Assembly (NCBI GenBank): GCA_023374025.1
Contig: SIJG01000005.1
Span: forward strand, 1,596,782 to 1,660,781
Length of the DNA: 64,000 nucleotides
Reading direction: 5' to 3'
Source of the DNA: Heterodera schachtii
Lineage: Eukaryota > Nematoda > Chromadorea > Rhabditida > Heteroderidae
The position numbers and the translations under genes were made by a program. Each line of letters opens with the position of its first letter. The stretch's first letter is position 1. Positions 11,504-24,764 of this stretch are shown here, piece after piece. The notes beneath the pieces were generated by a model. That model was given only the letters and a program-made list of their open reading frames with translations. It was not told the DNA's origin and searched no databases.

Positions 11504-12467
11504 TAGAGTGCCACGGGACCGGGAATTTTTGCAAAAACCGAGACAGGGACTTGCCGGGACCTGAGAAGCCGGACCGAGACCGGGACCTCGATTTTTTTTC
11601 GGGATCGGGAACCGGGACCAACCGGGAATTTTTAAAAATTCAAAAAAATTCAAAAATTTTTTAAAAAATTCAAATTTTAATTTTTTTCAACTGAAAATAA
11701 TACAAAATTAAATTTTTATTTTGTTTTTTATTTAATAAAATCCAAAAGTTAAAGCTAAATTAAATTAATGGAAATTTTCAAATCAAATTTTCTTCAGTCA
11801 TTTCAAACAATTAATCATTTTTTGGACTAAATGATTGAATGTTATTATAAATTAATATTTGCTTTTCACATCACATTTTTTCGGCGCGCTTTTTCAAAAA
11901 ACTTTTGGGAAAGAAGGGGTCCGGCGGTGCCGATAGGCGCCGCCGGGGGAAATTTTGAAATTTGGGTGTAACTTGTTAACAGATTTTCAACAAAAAAGGT
12001 TGGTTTTTGGGATTATTAAGCTCAATTGGTAGGTTTTCATTTAAAAAATGATAAAATATGTATAAATTAAAAAAAACTATGAGGAATCATATTTTCTCTA
12101 TAGGAAACCCAGAGTATATAAAAAGAAAATTCAAAATAATTTAATTTCTGTAGAGGGATTGAACCAGGGGAAAGAAGAAGGGAAAGTCAAGGAGACTAGC
12201 CACTAGGCCATTTGCACACTTGGCAGTGTTCCTTTAAAAGAATATATTAATTTTTTTTTTAATTTTTTCCCTTTAACTCTAATTTTCATCTCTCTAATTT
12301 TTCACTCAGACCCCCATTCTTACCAGTGCTTGTTTTTCCCGGTTCCCGGTTGCCCTACCGGGACCGGGACCGGGACCTGAGCTTTTCAAAATCCGGGACC
12401 GGGAACCGGGACCTCGGATGACCGGGAATTCCCGGCCCGATCCCGGTCCCGGTCCCGTGGCACTCTA
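11504..12467. mobile_element. Foldback transposon with 8-bp target duplication (GGGACC word type)
   Basis: The terminal inverted repeat is TAGAGTGCCACGGGACCGGG at the left and its complement at the right. ATTTGAAC is present directly outside both ends (11496-11503 and 12468-12475), an exact 8-bp target-site duplication. The TAGNG terminus and 8-bp duplication fit the hAT superfamily. Both arms are built from repeated GGGACCGGGA words. The interior holds the GATA-loop hairpin (11921-11946) and a tRNA-like sequence. There is no transposase, so it is non-autonomous. Confidence 0.8.
12150..12220 (-). tRNA. tRNA-like sequence (decayed or SINE-like) inside a foldback element
   Basis: On the minus strand an A-box-like TGGCCTAGTGGCTAGT (about 12195-12210) is followed by a B box GGTTCAATCCC (12156-12166) at tRNA spacing. 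No complete cloverleaf or clean anticodon arm could be drawn, so it is more likely a tRNA-derived pseudogene than a working tRNA. A second tRNA-like sequence is at 37255-37332. Confidence 0.45.
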
Positions 12468-12902
12468 ATTTGAACGGATTATTTTATCCGCCTCAAAGAC
12501 TAAAACACTTTTAAATTTCATATATGAATCATTTTTATGAATTATTATCAGCGATGAACGATGTTAGAGAATTCAATACAGAGTTCTTGGCCGTAACAGA
12601 TTCTGGCGCTGATGTTCTGAAACCGAGTTTAAGTCAAAATTGCTGTGGAAATTGCTCGTGTGGCAATATTGGGTAGGCGGGGAGTGACAGCCAAGTAACC
12701 GCATCCAATTTAGTGTCAACCAACTGAGCACTCGCAATAAAGCAAAGCAAAGAGAGCACTATGCAAGAGAGCTCCAGCCAACTGAATACCTCAAATTGAG
12801 TACCAGCGATTGAGTACCTAAAATCAGTTTCAGCACCAAAAAGGCTGAGCATAAAGCAGAAAATTGCCAACACAAAACTGCCTTTTGAAGAACGCAAACG
12901 AG

Positions 12903-13553
12903 TAGTGAAAGGCAAAACAACTTTTTCTTAAGAAAAAAATGTTTCATCGGAGATCAACATTTAAGTTGTTATTTAATTATTAACAATGTTCATTTTGCCA
13001 ACAACCTATAAACCAACGGTGTTTTTAAAATTTCGGTCTATTTTTAAAAATTCCATTTAGCGGGAAATATCATTTGGGAGAGAGATAAGGCAAAATGAGA
13101 GAGTGCTGAACTTTCAGTACTGGTCAGACAAAACATTTTTCATGAAGAAGAATAAAGAAAAACTAATTAAAAAGAGAGAGTTATGGGAAGAGATTTAAGA
13201 CAGAGAGTGAACAGAGGACATAGTGAGGAATCTGCGTCTATTACCAAAAGAATCAGCGAAGAAGGGACATGAATTCTCTTCCCATTGCAATCTCTCTTCA
13301 AATTATTTTCTCTACCCTCCTTAATCAAAAATGTTTTGTCTGACCAGTACTGAAAGTTCAGCACTCTCTCATTTTTCTCCCAAATGATATTTCCCGCTAA
13401 ATGGAATTTTTTAAATAGAACGAAATTTTAAAACAGCGTTGTTTTATAGGTTGTTGGCAAAATGAACATTGTTAATAATTAAATAACAACTTAAATGTTG
13501 ATCTCCGATGAAACAATTTTTTTCTTAAGAAAAAGTTGTTTTGCCTTTCACTA
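12903..13553. mobile_element. hAT-type MITE, copy 1
   Basis: Ends TAGTGAAAGGCAAAACAACT and its inverted copy are flanked by identical CAAACGAG 8-mers (12895-12902 and 13554-13561). The arms are about 240 bp of inverted repeat. The core contains CATAGTGAGGAATCTGCGTC and AAAGAATCAGCGAAGAA, shared with a second copy at 32443-33111. The 8-bp duplication and TAGNG terminus point to hAT transposase in trans. Confidence 0.85.
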
Positions 13554-14032
13554 CAAACGAGATTGTATTATGCATAAGGGAATGTATTTGACGTATTCTA
13601 GGAAAAAAGGGGAAAGGCCATTCAAGTTTAGACTTGACCACGTGTAAGGTCGTGAATAGAGACAAGCACGGTCGGTTCTTTCGGTTTTTTACGATTTTAG
13701 GTTGGGTTGACAGAACAACCGACCAAAAATTTTTGGAATAATCTATTTTAAATTCTGAAAATAGTTATTTTGGCGGTTTTACTGAATAAATTTTACACAG
13801 ATAAATTACAATTTTTGATGATATTTATGGGTTTATTGGTCTTTCTGCAAAAAAATCAATAATTATAATTTTATTTTTATAGTGTATTCAATTTAATCCA
13901 CTTCTTCGGCTTTTTCAGCTGAAAATTAAAAAAGTTCTGAATTATTTTTAAAAATTAGATTTAAATAAAAAAATACCTTTTTCGGAAACCGTTTAATCGT
14001 TTTTTATGTCTTATTCCCGGGGAACTTAATAA

Positions 14033-14156
14033 TCACGGAGCAAACTGGCCGACTTTGTTCAACGGATTGGTACCGGTATCAATATCAATTTCTTGGTAGG
14101 CCATAATCACTGGCGACTTGTTGTCGAGCTCGTCTTTACGAGTTTTGCCCAATTTT
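14033..14156 (-). CDS. Terminal exon of a gene-B-like gene (gene C)
   Basis: An acceptor (TTTTCAG on the minus strand) at 14157-14158 opens a frame ending with TGA at 14033-14035. It begins KLGKTRKDELDNK, which resembles the KTLKDELNNK exon of the plus-strand gene at 2928-6699. Upstream exons on the minus strand were not found. Confidence 0.45.
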
Positions 14157-15596
14157 CTGAAAACCCAAAAAAAAATATAATTTTTTATTTAATTCTTTTA
14201 ACAATCTTTCCTCATCTGTTTTAGTTGTTGTTAAATTTTTTATCATATCAAAAAATTATAGCAAATTAATTATTAATAGCAATATTTAATTTTTTTTTTT
14301 GATTAGTTCGAAATTGCTTAAATAAATTTAATTACAACAAAATGCTATTGTTTTAGTCATCATCATTCCAGAAAAATGGCGATAATGCTAAACTCGACGT
14401 TTTTAAAAATATGAAGACGTACTAGATCTTTTCATAAAAATTATCATCAGGGACATTTTGTAAAAAATACAAATTTTAGAAATTTTTCAAAAAAATTTGT
14501 AATAATTTTTATAAGAATAATCAAATCAAATAAAATTGGTTCAAACAATAGCTCTTGGATTGAGTTTTATTAGCATAAAAATCTCATAAAATTTAATTTA
14601 ATTTTCAGAATGTTGCGACCAACAGATTAAAATAATTGCCATAACTTTTCGAAAACTGAATGAAATTCTCTGATATGGTAAATGAACAAACCTAAAAAAG
14701 AGTTACCGAATTATATCAAGACTATTTAATTGGTTGTGTTTAAGAAAAGGTAATACGAGTTTTTCTCGAAAAACTCTAAAATTGGCAGTTTTACGCAACA
14801 ACCCATCACGGGTAAAAACATTAAGGCATTTCCGACATCCTCCCACGTATTCATTAGCATAATAATCTAACGACATTAAATGCTGTCATGTATAAGTAAG
14901 CCCCAGCATATCCGCTCATTCTTTCGTTGTAATGGTTGGAGGGGGGCGAGATGAAAACATTATAGGCATATTAAAATTTTCCATTCCAAAAAAATCCATA
15001 AATTAGACTGTCACGAATTCATTGAATATAGAGAAAGCGAATGAGAAAGAGAGATGCTGCACGCATGAAATGCCACATTTGATTATGTGACAAATTTGCC
15101 AATTTAAGCACAGAGGAGAAACTGAAAAAACAACCCACTTTTCAATAGGAGAATTTTTTCTAACATTTTACACAATTAAATGCATCCGATATAGTTATGG
15201 ATAAGATACCGATTTTATTTTTTTATATATTTAACTGTTTTTTTCATAAAATGCAATAAAACCGAAAAAAAGGCTCCCCTAAGAACCGAGACCCTTATGA
15301 AAAATTTCAAAACTGATCACTTAGAGTTAAAAATGAATTTTTTTGTTAGGTTTTCGTTACCAAAATTCTTTAATTTTCTTTTGAAAAAATTGTTAGTGAA
15401 ATTTTTTCGTCATTACCTTTTTAATGAACAATCAAAAAACCTGGTATTTTTTAGTTGTTGTTCACATCCGACAAGATTTACATTCTTATATCAAAAAATA
15501 AATAAAATAAGACTCGTGCCTTATTATTATGAAAAAAATTCTGCATATTCGGGCTCTGGTTTATCTATATTTTTCCATTTTTTAGTTTCCTTCAAG

Positions 15597-18356
15597 ATGC
15601 AATTTTCTGCTATCATTTTTGCCATTTTTATCCTTTTGGTTTGCTTCGACAGCACATCGGGAGGAAATTGCATCGGATGTGGTATACAATTGATAGTCAA
15701 ATATTTAATTGGTTTCGTACAAACTGACAACTAAAATATTTTTTATAAAAAAAAACTTGCTCTTGCTTATTATACATCCTCTGAAGAACTGAAAAGATTT
15801 TTCAAAAATTCATTCCTTAAGAATTTTTTAGTCCGAATTTTGGAATTAAAAAATTGTCTTTATTCTAAATTTTTAAAATAATTTAAATGATTTTTTTTAA
15901 TTGAAACAAAAAAATTAACTTTTTGTGTGTTTTTGTTTCCTAAAATCTTTAATATAAAAAATTATTTGGCTTTTATATCTATTCGACGATTTTTGTGCGT
16001 ATTTAATTCCTAAAAAAAAATATTTAGGCAATCAACCTCAAGATCCAAGTCGTTCTCAATCGAATCCGTCTGGTAAAAATCTCAAAAATATATATTAAGG
16101 GGTTGTTTTTGTCAAAAAAAAATTTATGAATATGCCGCTTTTAAAACGATTTTGATCAAATTTTATGAACCAAAATCAGATGTCAAATAAACAACCACAA
16201 AAATTCTATGGGAATTAATTTTGACACATTAATTCTTCATAACATCATTCTACCGTATCCCCTTCCAAATAGAAAATACATATTGTATCACTACGCATTT
16301 TCAATCACTTTATAGCCTCCTAATTTTGGGGACTTTTAGAATATATTCCCAATTTTATAAAATATTTAGAAGTTCTATTTACCGTATTTACTATATAGGG
16401 CCCCGTGAGGTTCTATTTTTCAACCCCTCCCCCCCCCCCCCCCTTTGGAGGGGAGGGGCGGGGGGGGGGGGGGTCTATTGGGCTGGTAAATAAGTCCATT
16501 CCGTTTTTTGGAACCTATTATTTCTTCTGAAGCGTTATCGAATCGACACCTTTCTTTCATCTTTTTTTTGAAAAACCAAGCAAAAAATGCCGATTTCTTG
16601 TAAAAGTTTCGCCAAAATGCCGAAATATTTTTAATATTTTATTAAATGCTATTTTTTTCCAATTAGGTTCCAACGTTTCATTAAATTAATATTTTTACCG
16701 GTTTGGAAATAGATAAAATGCTATAACAAAAGTAATCAATGGAAATTTCCATAAAACTCTGGGTTAAAAGTCCGGGTTAATTCCAACAATTCTTGTCCGC
16801 TTTAGGGATAAAGTGAACTTTTTTGTTGACCGATTCTCAGGTTATACTTAAAAAACGCTGATTATAAAGCAAAAAATTGTGGATTTTCATTAATTTTCTT
16901 TTCAAAAATACCTTTTCGGAACTTTGCTATTTTTTTGGCCAGATTTAGACTCATTTTAGCTTATTTGTTAGGCGGGTACTTTGACGCAGCGGGATTTAGA
17001 CACGCGCCATACAAAAATTTAAATTCTTTTTGGGGAAAAAAATTTTGGAGAGGGGGGTGGCTTTATTTAAAGGGGGGGTGCTATAATTCAGCGGTGGGGG
17101 ACTATAATTCAGTAAATACGGTAAGATTTTTAATCCCAAATTACCTAATAAGGGCGTTAATTTAATTTTTTATTAATAATATTCAAGCATTTTTAGGCCA
17201 AAATGATCGTACAAATCTTGGGCAGAGTATTTTTTCTACAGAACAACAACGACAAGGTAATGAATGAATTAATTTAAACAATTAATGTAATAAAGAAATA
17301 TTTATTTATACCATTTGATCATAAAGAAATTAAAAAAAACAAATGCTTTTATGATATTTTGGGTATGAGAGTTTTTTGAACAAACAATAAAAATATACTT
17401 CAGTGATTTTGAATTTCGAAAGTTTATTTACTAAATTATTTAGGTATTGCATATCCGTTATCTCTCTGCGTGGCATTTTTGCTTTTAAAATTTGTTATCC
17501 TATTGTTTTCATGCCATATGTACAATATTTATTCTCCGAATTTCTAAGTTAAAAAAATCAAATAATAAAAATTCTCCAAGCTTTTCTCTATGTAGACTTT
17601 ATAAAGAGGGTGAGGATTTTTAGTTTTTTAATTATTTTTTCTGCGGCTTTATTTGATGAGAAATGCACAAAAAACACATTCTTTTTCAAAAAATCTTCGT
17701 TTTTCGTACCTTGCCACTATTTTGGCGTTTCGTCACTATTTTTGCCTCTATTCCGACATTTTTTGAAAATTGCTCAGCAAAAATACAAGGAAATCAAAAA
17801 ATACGCTCCTAAGATCGACCCAAAAATTTGTAAAAAAAAAAAAAAAAAAATACACCCCTAACCTAAAGAATTCATTCCCCGCATTTTTTCTCTTGACAAA
17901 ATTTGGTTTAAAAATGTCAATATGCTAAGATATAAGGAAGTGTAACCTCATTTGCAACAGCAACCAGTGAATTGAAAAATTTTGCTAAATTTTTGGCTGG
18001 AACTTATTTCATTATTCGTCATTATTTCGGACTTTTTGTCATTATTTTGCCACTATTTTGGCATTTTTCTGTCACTATTTAGTTAATTATTTTGTGATTT
18101 TTTGCCAATAAAAATCCTCACCCTATTTATAAAGGAAGTTTTTGAAATTTCAAAAAAAATGTTTATTTTAACCACATATACAATAATCCGAATAAAGAAA
18201 TTTTTGCCAAACAAAATTTTTTACGCAAAAATGCAAAAAAAAAAAAAACCGCTAGTAAAAATTTAAAAATCATTTTAAAAAAAATTCTTTTCTTAGGTCG
18301 GCAGAACGATGCTCGACGCCAAGCTCAAAGAACTAGTTCGCAAATTCATAGACAAG
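15597..18356 (+). CDS. Predicted secreted micro-exon gene (gene D)
   Basis: Exon 15597-15681 encodes a strong signal peptide (MQFSAIIFAIFILLVCFD) followed by GGNCIGC. Exons 16028-16072 (45 nt), 17197-17256 (60 nt) and 18297-18356 (60 nt) follow. Each is bounded by AG and GT, and all split a Gly codon after its first base, so they join in frame. Each encodes a 15-20 residue polar module rich in Gln, Asn, Ser and Arg (QNDRTNLGQ, RQNDARRQAQ). The 3' end is not resolved. Unspliced, the first exon would read as a 45-residue peptide ending at 15734. The third intron and its neighbours are full of repeats. Confidence 0.55.
16379..17124. mobile_element. MITE-like element with TTACCGTATTTACT ends
   Basis: TTACCGTATTTACT at 16379-16392 is matched by its exact inverse at 17111-17124. 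The inner ends are also related (CTATATAGGG and GACTATAATTCAGT). It contains long C and G runs near 16425-16475 that could pair with each other. It lies in an intron of the gene starting at 15597. No clear target duplication was read. Confidence 0.6.
17610..18295. other. AT-rich intron sequence
   Basis: It lies between two micro-exons and holds AT-rich repeats with TGCCACTATTTTGGC-type phrases. No independent gene was seen. Confidence 0.3.
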
Positions 18357-18407
18357 GTGATTGTTTTTTTTTATAAAATAATTTCAACCATTAGAGATGG
18401 TGTGTCT

Positions 18408-18965
18408 CAGGGATGGCACGGAATTCCGACTTCCTATTTCCGATTTCCGACATTTTTGGGGTCGGAATTCCGATTTCCGAAAAAATTTTGGACGTCGGAA
18501 TTCCGACTTCCGATTTCCGAAATTTTTGATAAAAAGTCGGAAATTTTCGGAAATTTTTTTTGAATTTTTTTTCAAAAAATTAACAATTTTTACAATTTTT
18601 GTTAATAAATTGCACTGAAATTTTCAAAAATTTCCCGGCGGCGCCTATCGGCACCGCCGGACCTCGCCCGCCATGTTTTCAAAAATTTTGAAAAAACACG
18701 CCCCAAAAAAAATAAAATTTTTGATGAAAATCATTGAATAATTTTTTAAAGCAAATATGTATTTAAATTAGATCGAAAAAGTTTGGAATCGCCTTTTACT
18801 TGGTTAAGAATTTAAAATTTAGCCTATTAAAATATTTAGAAAATTTTTATTATATTTTATGTTTTTTGAAAAATTTCCGATTTCCGACTTCCGAAAAATT
18901 TTTGGGCCTCGGAATTCCGATTTCCGATTTCCGAAAAATTTTGGACCCCCGGAATGCCATCCCTG
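18408..18965. mobile_element. Foldback element with CAGGGATGGCA ends
   Basis: The left end is CAGGGATGGCACGGAATTCC and the right end GGAATGCCATCCCTG. Both arms are runs of TTCCGATTTCCGA words. The interior holds a reversed GATA-loop hairpin at 18635-18660 and the GGCGTG-type flank. The flanking 8-mers (GTGTGTCT and ATCCGTAC) do not match, so the copy may be rearranged or nested. Confidence 0.6.
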
Positions 18966-19015
18966 ATCCGTACTTTTTTGGGCCGATATTGACTACTGAT
19001 TTTACGGATTTTTAA

Positions 19016-20590
19016 TCCGTAATCCATATCGATGTCAAGTCTGTACTCCTGAATTGGGGGGGGGGGTCTATTTTCGTAAAATTTTCAACAAAAATCGAAA
19101 AAGCACTGGTAAATATTGGAAATTTTTATATTAACTTGGAAAAAAGCAAAATTTTTGTGCCCAAAAACTCAAAATCTATTGTATTAATTGCATTTCGTTG
19201 CAATTTTTATGAAATATTCCATTTTTAACCAATTCGTAAATTTTACTTAAGAAATGAATTTCGTTTTTCAATTTCTTAAATTTTTTACGAAGTTGGATTT
19301 GTAAATTTTTTTAGTAAAAATCTATCAATAAAATTCATAAAAGCGCTTAAAAATCGCAAGTTTGTTCGCCATCTTTTTTTGCGTGGAAATATTTGGATTA
19401 GTTTCACGTAATTATCCATAAGAGCTTCGTTTTTTAGGCAAATGCCTAAAATTTCTATGCATTTGTTACGTTCAGATAAGCACGAAAAACGCGTTTTCCA
19501 CTTGGTTTGAATGGTTACGATGATTTTTATAATGCCTATTTTGTCTGTTTCGGGATTTTTGTGCTTAATGTACATATATATTTTCAGGATTTTCAAAAAA
19601 TGCTTAACAAAAATGCAATAAAAACAAAAAATACACCCCTAAGAAAATGACCCGAAAAAACTTTAAAAATTCTCAAAAATTGACCCCGAAAATTTAATTA
19701 TTTTTCTTATTTTTTTAATTAATTTTATGTATTTTGCTACCTAAAAAGCGTTAATAACAATTTTTATTTGCCTATTAGTGCCTGTTCGAGGTTTTTTGTG
19801 CCTATTTAATGCCTATTTGCGATTTTTCTGGCTTTTTAGGTGCCTATTAAGCCATTTAAAAAATATATAATATTTACATTATTTGGCCATTTTTTAACAA
19901 TTAATTTCAAAAGAGGCATTCAAAAAAACCTGGAAATGTGAATTATTTACAACATAAACCAGTGAATAAGCGTCTTATGAGTAGGGATAATATTTTTAGG
20001 TTTTAGCCTATTTTTTCCTTAGTTCCCAGTGGCCTAAAACGCAGGAAAAGCAAGTTTTTTTGGGGTGTTGTTAAGCTACTTTTCGAGTTATTAGAGCCTA
20101 TTTTCTATGTTTTTATTTTAGAACCTAAAAAGCCTAAAAATTTTTGAAAAAATCTATTTTAAAATTTTGGCGTTTTTCCCAAATTTATTAACAAAAATTC
20201 AAAAAAAGTGAAAAATACGCCCCTAAGGATTGACTTTTAGGGACGAACCAATCGAACCTCAAACACGGTGTTTTTTGGGCTCCGAGCTGCGAAAAAAAAC
20301 TGAAAGTTTTGAGAAAAATACACCGACCTCTAAAGAGCAAAGAAAAAACAACAATAAACGCGCCAAAAATTTTTTTTAAGAAGATCGCGTAAGAAACCAA
20401 GGTCATACTGGGTTTCTACAGCAACCAACTCGTCATTGAATTTGTAAATGTGGCGGAACTGAGAAAATGAGGGAAGATGTGATTGCTAAATACACAAATA
20501 TTGTTGATTAACAAGATAAGATATTTTTGGTTGTTATTGTTGTAATTTCACAAAATGCATTTGTTATTTATGTTGCATAAATGTCAAACA
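19016..20590. other. Repeat-rich non-coding stretch
   Basis: It has a run of G near 19058 and AT-rich repeats with phrases such as GTGCCTATT and AAAAATACACCCCTAA. No supported gene was seen. Confidence 0.35.
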
Positions 20591-20830
20591 ACCTATGCTA
20601 TGCACCAGGGATGTTGATCGTCTCTTCTCGTGTCTCGTATTTTATTTTTATTTCGTTTTTCTCCTGTCCCGTATTTTATTTTTCTATATTTTATTTTCTG
20701 TTCGCAACATTCTTGCTATGCACCAGGATGGTTGCGAATCGAAAAATAAAATGCGAAATACGAAACTAAAATAAAAGACGAAAACGAAAGGCCTTAAAAA
20801 CACGAAGCGCGAAACAAGAATTTTTTTTAC
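20591..20830. repeat. CGAAA/TTTCG word-repeat foldback
   Basis: TGCTATGCACCAGGATG-type phrases occur at 20596 and 20713. The left part is rich in TCTCGTATTTTATTT and the right in its complement-like CGAAATACGAAA, so the two halves can pair. Confidence 0.45.
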
Positions 20831-21099
20831 TGAAAAATTTTAAAATTTTATAATTGCATTCTCTAAATTTAATGAGTCGAATCAATTTAATTTCAAGTTT
20901 TGATTTTTACTTAAATTTAAAATATTTATCAATTAAAGTTCTCATAAATCCCTAATTAAAATGTAATCTGCTAAAATTTTCATTTTTAACAGAATTTTAG
21001 ACTCTGTTATTTTTGACCCTTTATATGATTATAAATCCGATTATTTTGGAGATGGGAATCCAACTTTCATTTTCTATACACGGTAACGGGATTATACAT

Positions 21100-21360
21100 T
21101 AATGGCCGAAGTGTCAACTAATTGGTGGGAATTGAAGCGAAAAATTGGCCATTGGCAACCGAAAAAAGCAAAAGTTTGGCCTCAGGAATATGAGAAGAGT
21201 AAATGTTGGCCAACTGGTCATAGAAAAGCAAAAAATTTGATAAGTGCTTTGGAAAGAGCAAAAGTTGCCATTTTATTGGCCGAAGGGATGTGAGACGAGC
21301 AAAGTTGGCCATTTGGTCACAGAAAAAGCAAAAGTTTGGCCGAAGGGATATGAGTAGGGA
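21100..21360 (+). repeat. TTGGCC/AAAAGCAAAAG word-repeat block, opposite orientation
   Basis: The phrases AGCAAAAGTTTGGCC and GGCCGAAGGGATATGAG are repeated. This is the reverse complement of the block at 6955-7200. Small open frames here are repeat by-products. Confidence 0.55.
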
Positions 21361-21936
21361 TGGGATTTTTATGTTTTTACATATTTTTTCTGCGGCTTAG
21401 TTATGACGAGAGAAGCACAAAAAAAAGCACTTTCTCCGAACAATTTTTGATTTAGAGCGACTTATAAAAAACATGAAAACACATATTTTGGCATTTTGGC
21501 ACATAAAACATATCGCACATATTTTGGGCTTTGTCACATATGTTGTACATATTTTGCCATTTTTGAGAAAATTGTAAGAAAAACACAAGAAATTTCAAAA
21601 TACACCCCTAAAAATCAACTTTTTTCATTTCTTACAGAATTTTCAATATTTTAAATTTATTTCTAATGTTGAAAGTAACCAAATCGAATTCATTAATTCG
21701 TCATTGGATTCCGAAGTTCTCTGCTGGAACTTTCAATTTATAAAAATGATTAATTAAAAAAAGGAAAAGTTTTACTACTGAACACCTTGAAATGTATTTG
21801 ATTTAATACTGTGCGGGCGAAAATGATAAATAAAGTTTTTTTAGAAGTTTTTTGCAAAAATACCCTCGCTTTTTCCAATTTTTAACACATATTTTAGCAC
21901 ATATTTTGGGTTTTATTCTGTCGCAAATGCCCACAG

Positions 21937-23311
21937 CCCTCCGCCTCAAGAGAGGGAGCTGAAGCAGAAGACTTTCGATGCCATCGGACGTATCTTACGA
22001 AGGCACACCTGGAATGAAGGGCATTACGATGGCATAAGCGATACTGAGGACACCGCATCTCGAAATCAGCAACATATCATTGCTGGTGTCACCAAACTTG
22101 TATGTTCTTAAGTGAATTAACCAGCGTCTAATAATTGGAAAAGCCTAGGGAATTCACCACGCATTTCAGAAATAAAGGCGGCCTAATCCGATATTCATTT
22201 TTGTTACAGCTTCTTGCATCAAATTATCGTTTGCCCGGCTTGGGAACGTGGTCGCTATTTTTACGAAGAAGTGAACGGGGAGAATGTGCAACAATTACAA
22301 ACAAATGCGGAGTAAATGTTCTAATCTCGCGTTACAACAACCGGGAGGCTGACTTTTTTGACCATTGAAACAGAGCCGTGAATGGCTTGAACAAAATCGA
22401 AGCGTCGTTATCGAGTTTCAAGTATGTTCGGCATCTAAACCTTTATAAGTGCAATATTCATTATTCTGAGTGGTTTTCGGACAATTAGTTAATGGACAAT
22501 CCGTCAACAAAATTAATTTTTAAACCAGATTTTATATATAAAAAACCAAGAAGCTTATTTTAAAATTTAAAGATAAATTTTTAAAATGATAAATTGAATT
22601 AAATTATTAAATAACAAGAAATGATGATAAAACTCAAGCAAACTTTTTTAGTAAATCTAAAAAGGTTTTTGTAAAAGGGTTATTAAATACTGACGGATTG
22701 TTCTTCACTGACAGATTGTCTTGTTGTGATTGTCTACTGATGGATTTTCGGGACACTCAGAGTGAGCTGGAACTGAAAAGATACGCCGCAAATATGGAAT
22801 TTGAGTTGAATTTATTAAGATTTTACAGAAAAACGAAAATTTTGCGGTTTGTTAGTTAATTTTTATTATTAAATAATGAAAATCTATTCATTTTTCAAAA
22901 AATTTTTCATTCTATTTTGTAATTCAGGGTGCAACTTAATACGCACGGGGGAAGTGCAAACTTAGCCGATATTGCTCAAGGAATCAGTGCAGCAGATTCC
23001 ATTTTTAATTTCATTGTTAAGTTCTTCTGAATCGAACTTTTCTTTTTGAACAAAATTTTCATAATTTTGCTCAGAACAGACAAATTTATATTATTGCATT
23101 TATTAGGCAAAACAATCAAAAAATGGGTTTCCTTCGATTTATAGACGAATTTGATAACGAAAGATAATTTTCGTATTTTGAGCAATCTAAAATATTTTAC
23201 TTTTTTAATGTAAAGTTTTCTGGCTCCAAGATTGGAGTGAATGCCCACGACAATGATACAGAAGTCTTTGTCAACTCTTCGTTCAGTGTTGCCAACCGAT
23301 ACAAATGCTGA
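21937..23311 (+). CDS. Partial multi-exon gene, unrecognised (gene E)
   Basis: Coding-like exons follow splice acceptors: 21937-22099 (contains FDAIGRILRRHTWNEGHYDG), 22210 to about 22310, 22372-22421 (REWLEQNRSVVIEFQ), about 22760-22850 and 22931-23022, which join as a polar helical stretch with NTHGGSANLADIAQG, and 23231-23311 ending in TGA. Splice sites and polar amphipathic content support a real gene. The start and the full exon chain are unresolved, and one exon (22210) is open in two frames. I recognise no domain. Confidence 0.4.
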
Positions 23312-23813
23312 TATACGCCACTTGATCACCTATGATTTTCATTTTCCTCAAAAATTTGCCAATCCATCTTTTTGCCCATTTCCATGATTGTCAATTGAAT
23401 TTCTGCTCTTTTGGAGAATAAATCAATCTTTCTGGAGCGCCATATTTTACCATCGCAATAAATGTTTTTGAGCAAATTTGGCGAGATTTTAAAATAAGGT
23501 TGGCCGACCCTGTAGCTCTGGGAAAACTTAAAATGTTTTAACAATTTCATTTATTATTTGTTATTTCATTTAAATGAGTTTAAAATATCTTTGCGCAAAT
23601 CTACTCATTTAAAAAAGAATACAGAAAAGCAGTTCGTGGTCAAGCGACTTTGAACCACAAACCTCCGCGTCAAATGGCCTCTAAGGGATTAATGATTGAA
23701 TTTCAAAAAATCTTTCAAAAAATTTGATCGAACAATAATTAAATTTCAAAAAAGCGTAAAAACGAAAAACTTAACTTCTTCGAACATTCAATAGCTCATT
23801 CGAAATATTTAAG

Positions 23814-24051
23814 TTTGTGGCCTATACAACGCCATTGGACGGAACAGGAGATGAAAAAATTGCTTGCTTCAAGCCGCAAGGAGCAATTGGACCAATAGGG
23901 ATCAAATTTTTTGCGCGAGTTTAGGTCAACTGAAACGGTGAACGATGGACGAAACGATCACGAAGAAGTCGGCTTATCTGATGATGATACAGGGCTGGAT
24001 GGAGTCGAAGATGACGAGAATTGTTCATTTTTTTGCACCTTTTACTGCTGA
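23814..24051 (+). pseudogene. Possible decayed terminal exon
   Basis: A frame beginning after AAG at 23813 reads FVAYTTPLDGTGDEKIACFK and stops near 23924. A different frame continues as an acidic stretch, HEEVGLSDDDTGLDG, to TGA at 24051. The two would need a one-base shift to join. It may belong to the gene upstream. Confidence 0.3.
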
Positions 24052-24242
24052 ATTGATTTATTTTTTTGGAAAATGTGCCAAATAAACTATTAAAAAATTC
24101 TATTTATCCTCCCTGGCACATAAATGGAGACTGGTAAATTATTTTTCAACCTCCTCAGAAAGTGGTATATAATTGGAGACGGGCAGCTTAATGGAGACTG
24201 GCATATAAAAAGATCAAATAGGTATATGAAAACGAAGTTAAA

Positions 24243-24760
24243 CGCACCGTTTGAAAAAAACGAGACATGTGTCAATAAATAGAGAGTGCAGAGAAAAAAA
24301 CATCTCTCTTTTTGGCATACTATTTTTTTTATCTCTGTTAATAGAGAAAAACTAAAACTTAATTCACTTCTATCCATATAACTTTTTTTCAAACCATACA
24401 ATTTGCACCAAATTTTGCATATCGACCGAGAAAAAAATTACGAACAAAATTGGATGGTTTTTAGAAGCAAAAAGTGGGTTAGCTAAAAAGTTATTCAAAT
24501 AATAAATTTTTGAACGCCATATCTTTTTTAATCCATCAAATCGCTTAGCTTTTGCTTAGAAAAAGCTTTTCCTCAACGTGAGCTTTCGAATGATAACATT
24601 GTCCAGTTTGGTTGGCAAAAACTCTCAAAAATGATTTTTGAATATCGTCATTTTTTAAAGTTTTTTTCTCTGTAAAGAAATAGTACGCCAAAATGAGAGA
24701 AATGTATTTTTCTTTGCACTTTATTTATTGACACATGTCTCGTTTTTTGAAAAGGTGTGT
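24243..24760. mobile_element. Foldback element with 100-bp arms
   Basis: The left arm (from ACGCACCGTTTGAAAA at about 24247) and right arm (to TTTTGAAAAGGTGTGT) are inverted copies containing CGAGACATGTGTCAATAAAT. A second foldback element was inserted at its right end: the 8-mer duplicated by that element begins inside this arm. Confidence 0.6.
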
Positions 24761-24764
24761 AAAG

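Noticed and set aside
18408..18965. An 8-bp target duplication for the CAGGGATGG foldback
   Set aside because: The flanking 8-mers GTGTGTCT and ATCCGTAC do not match.
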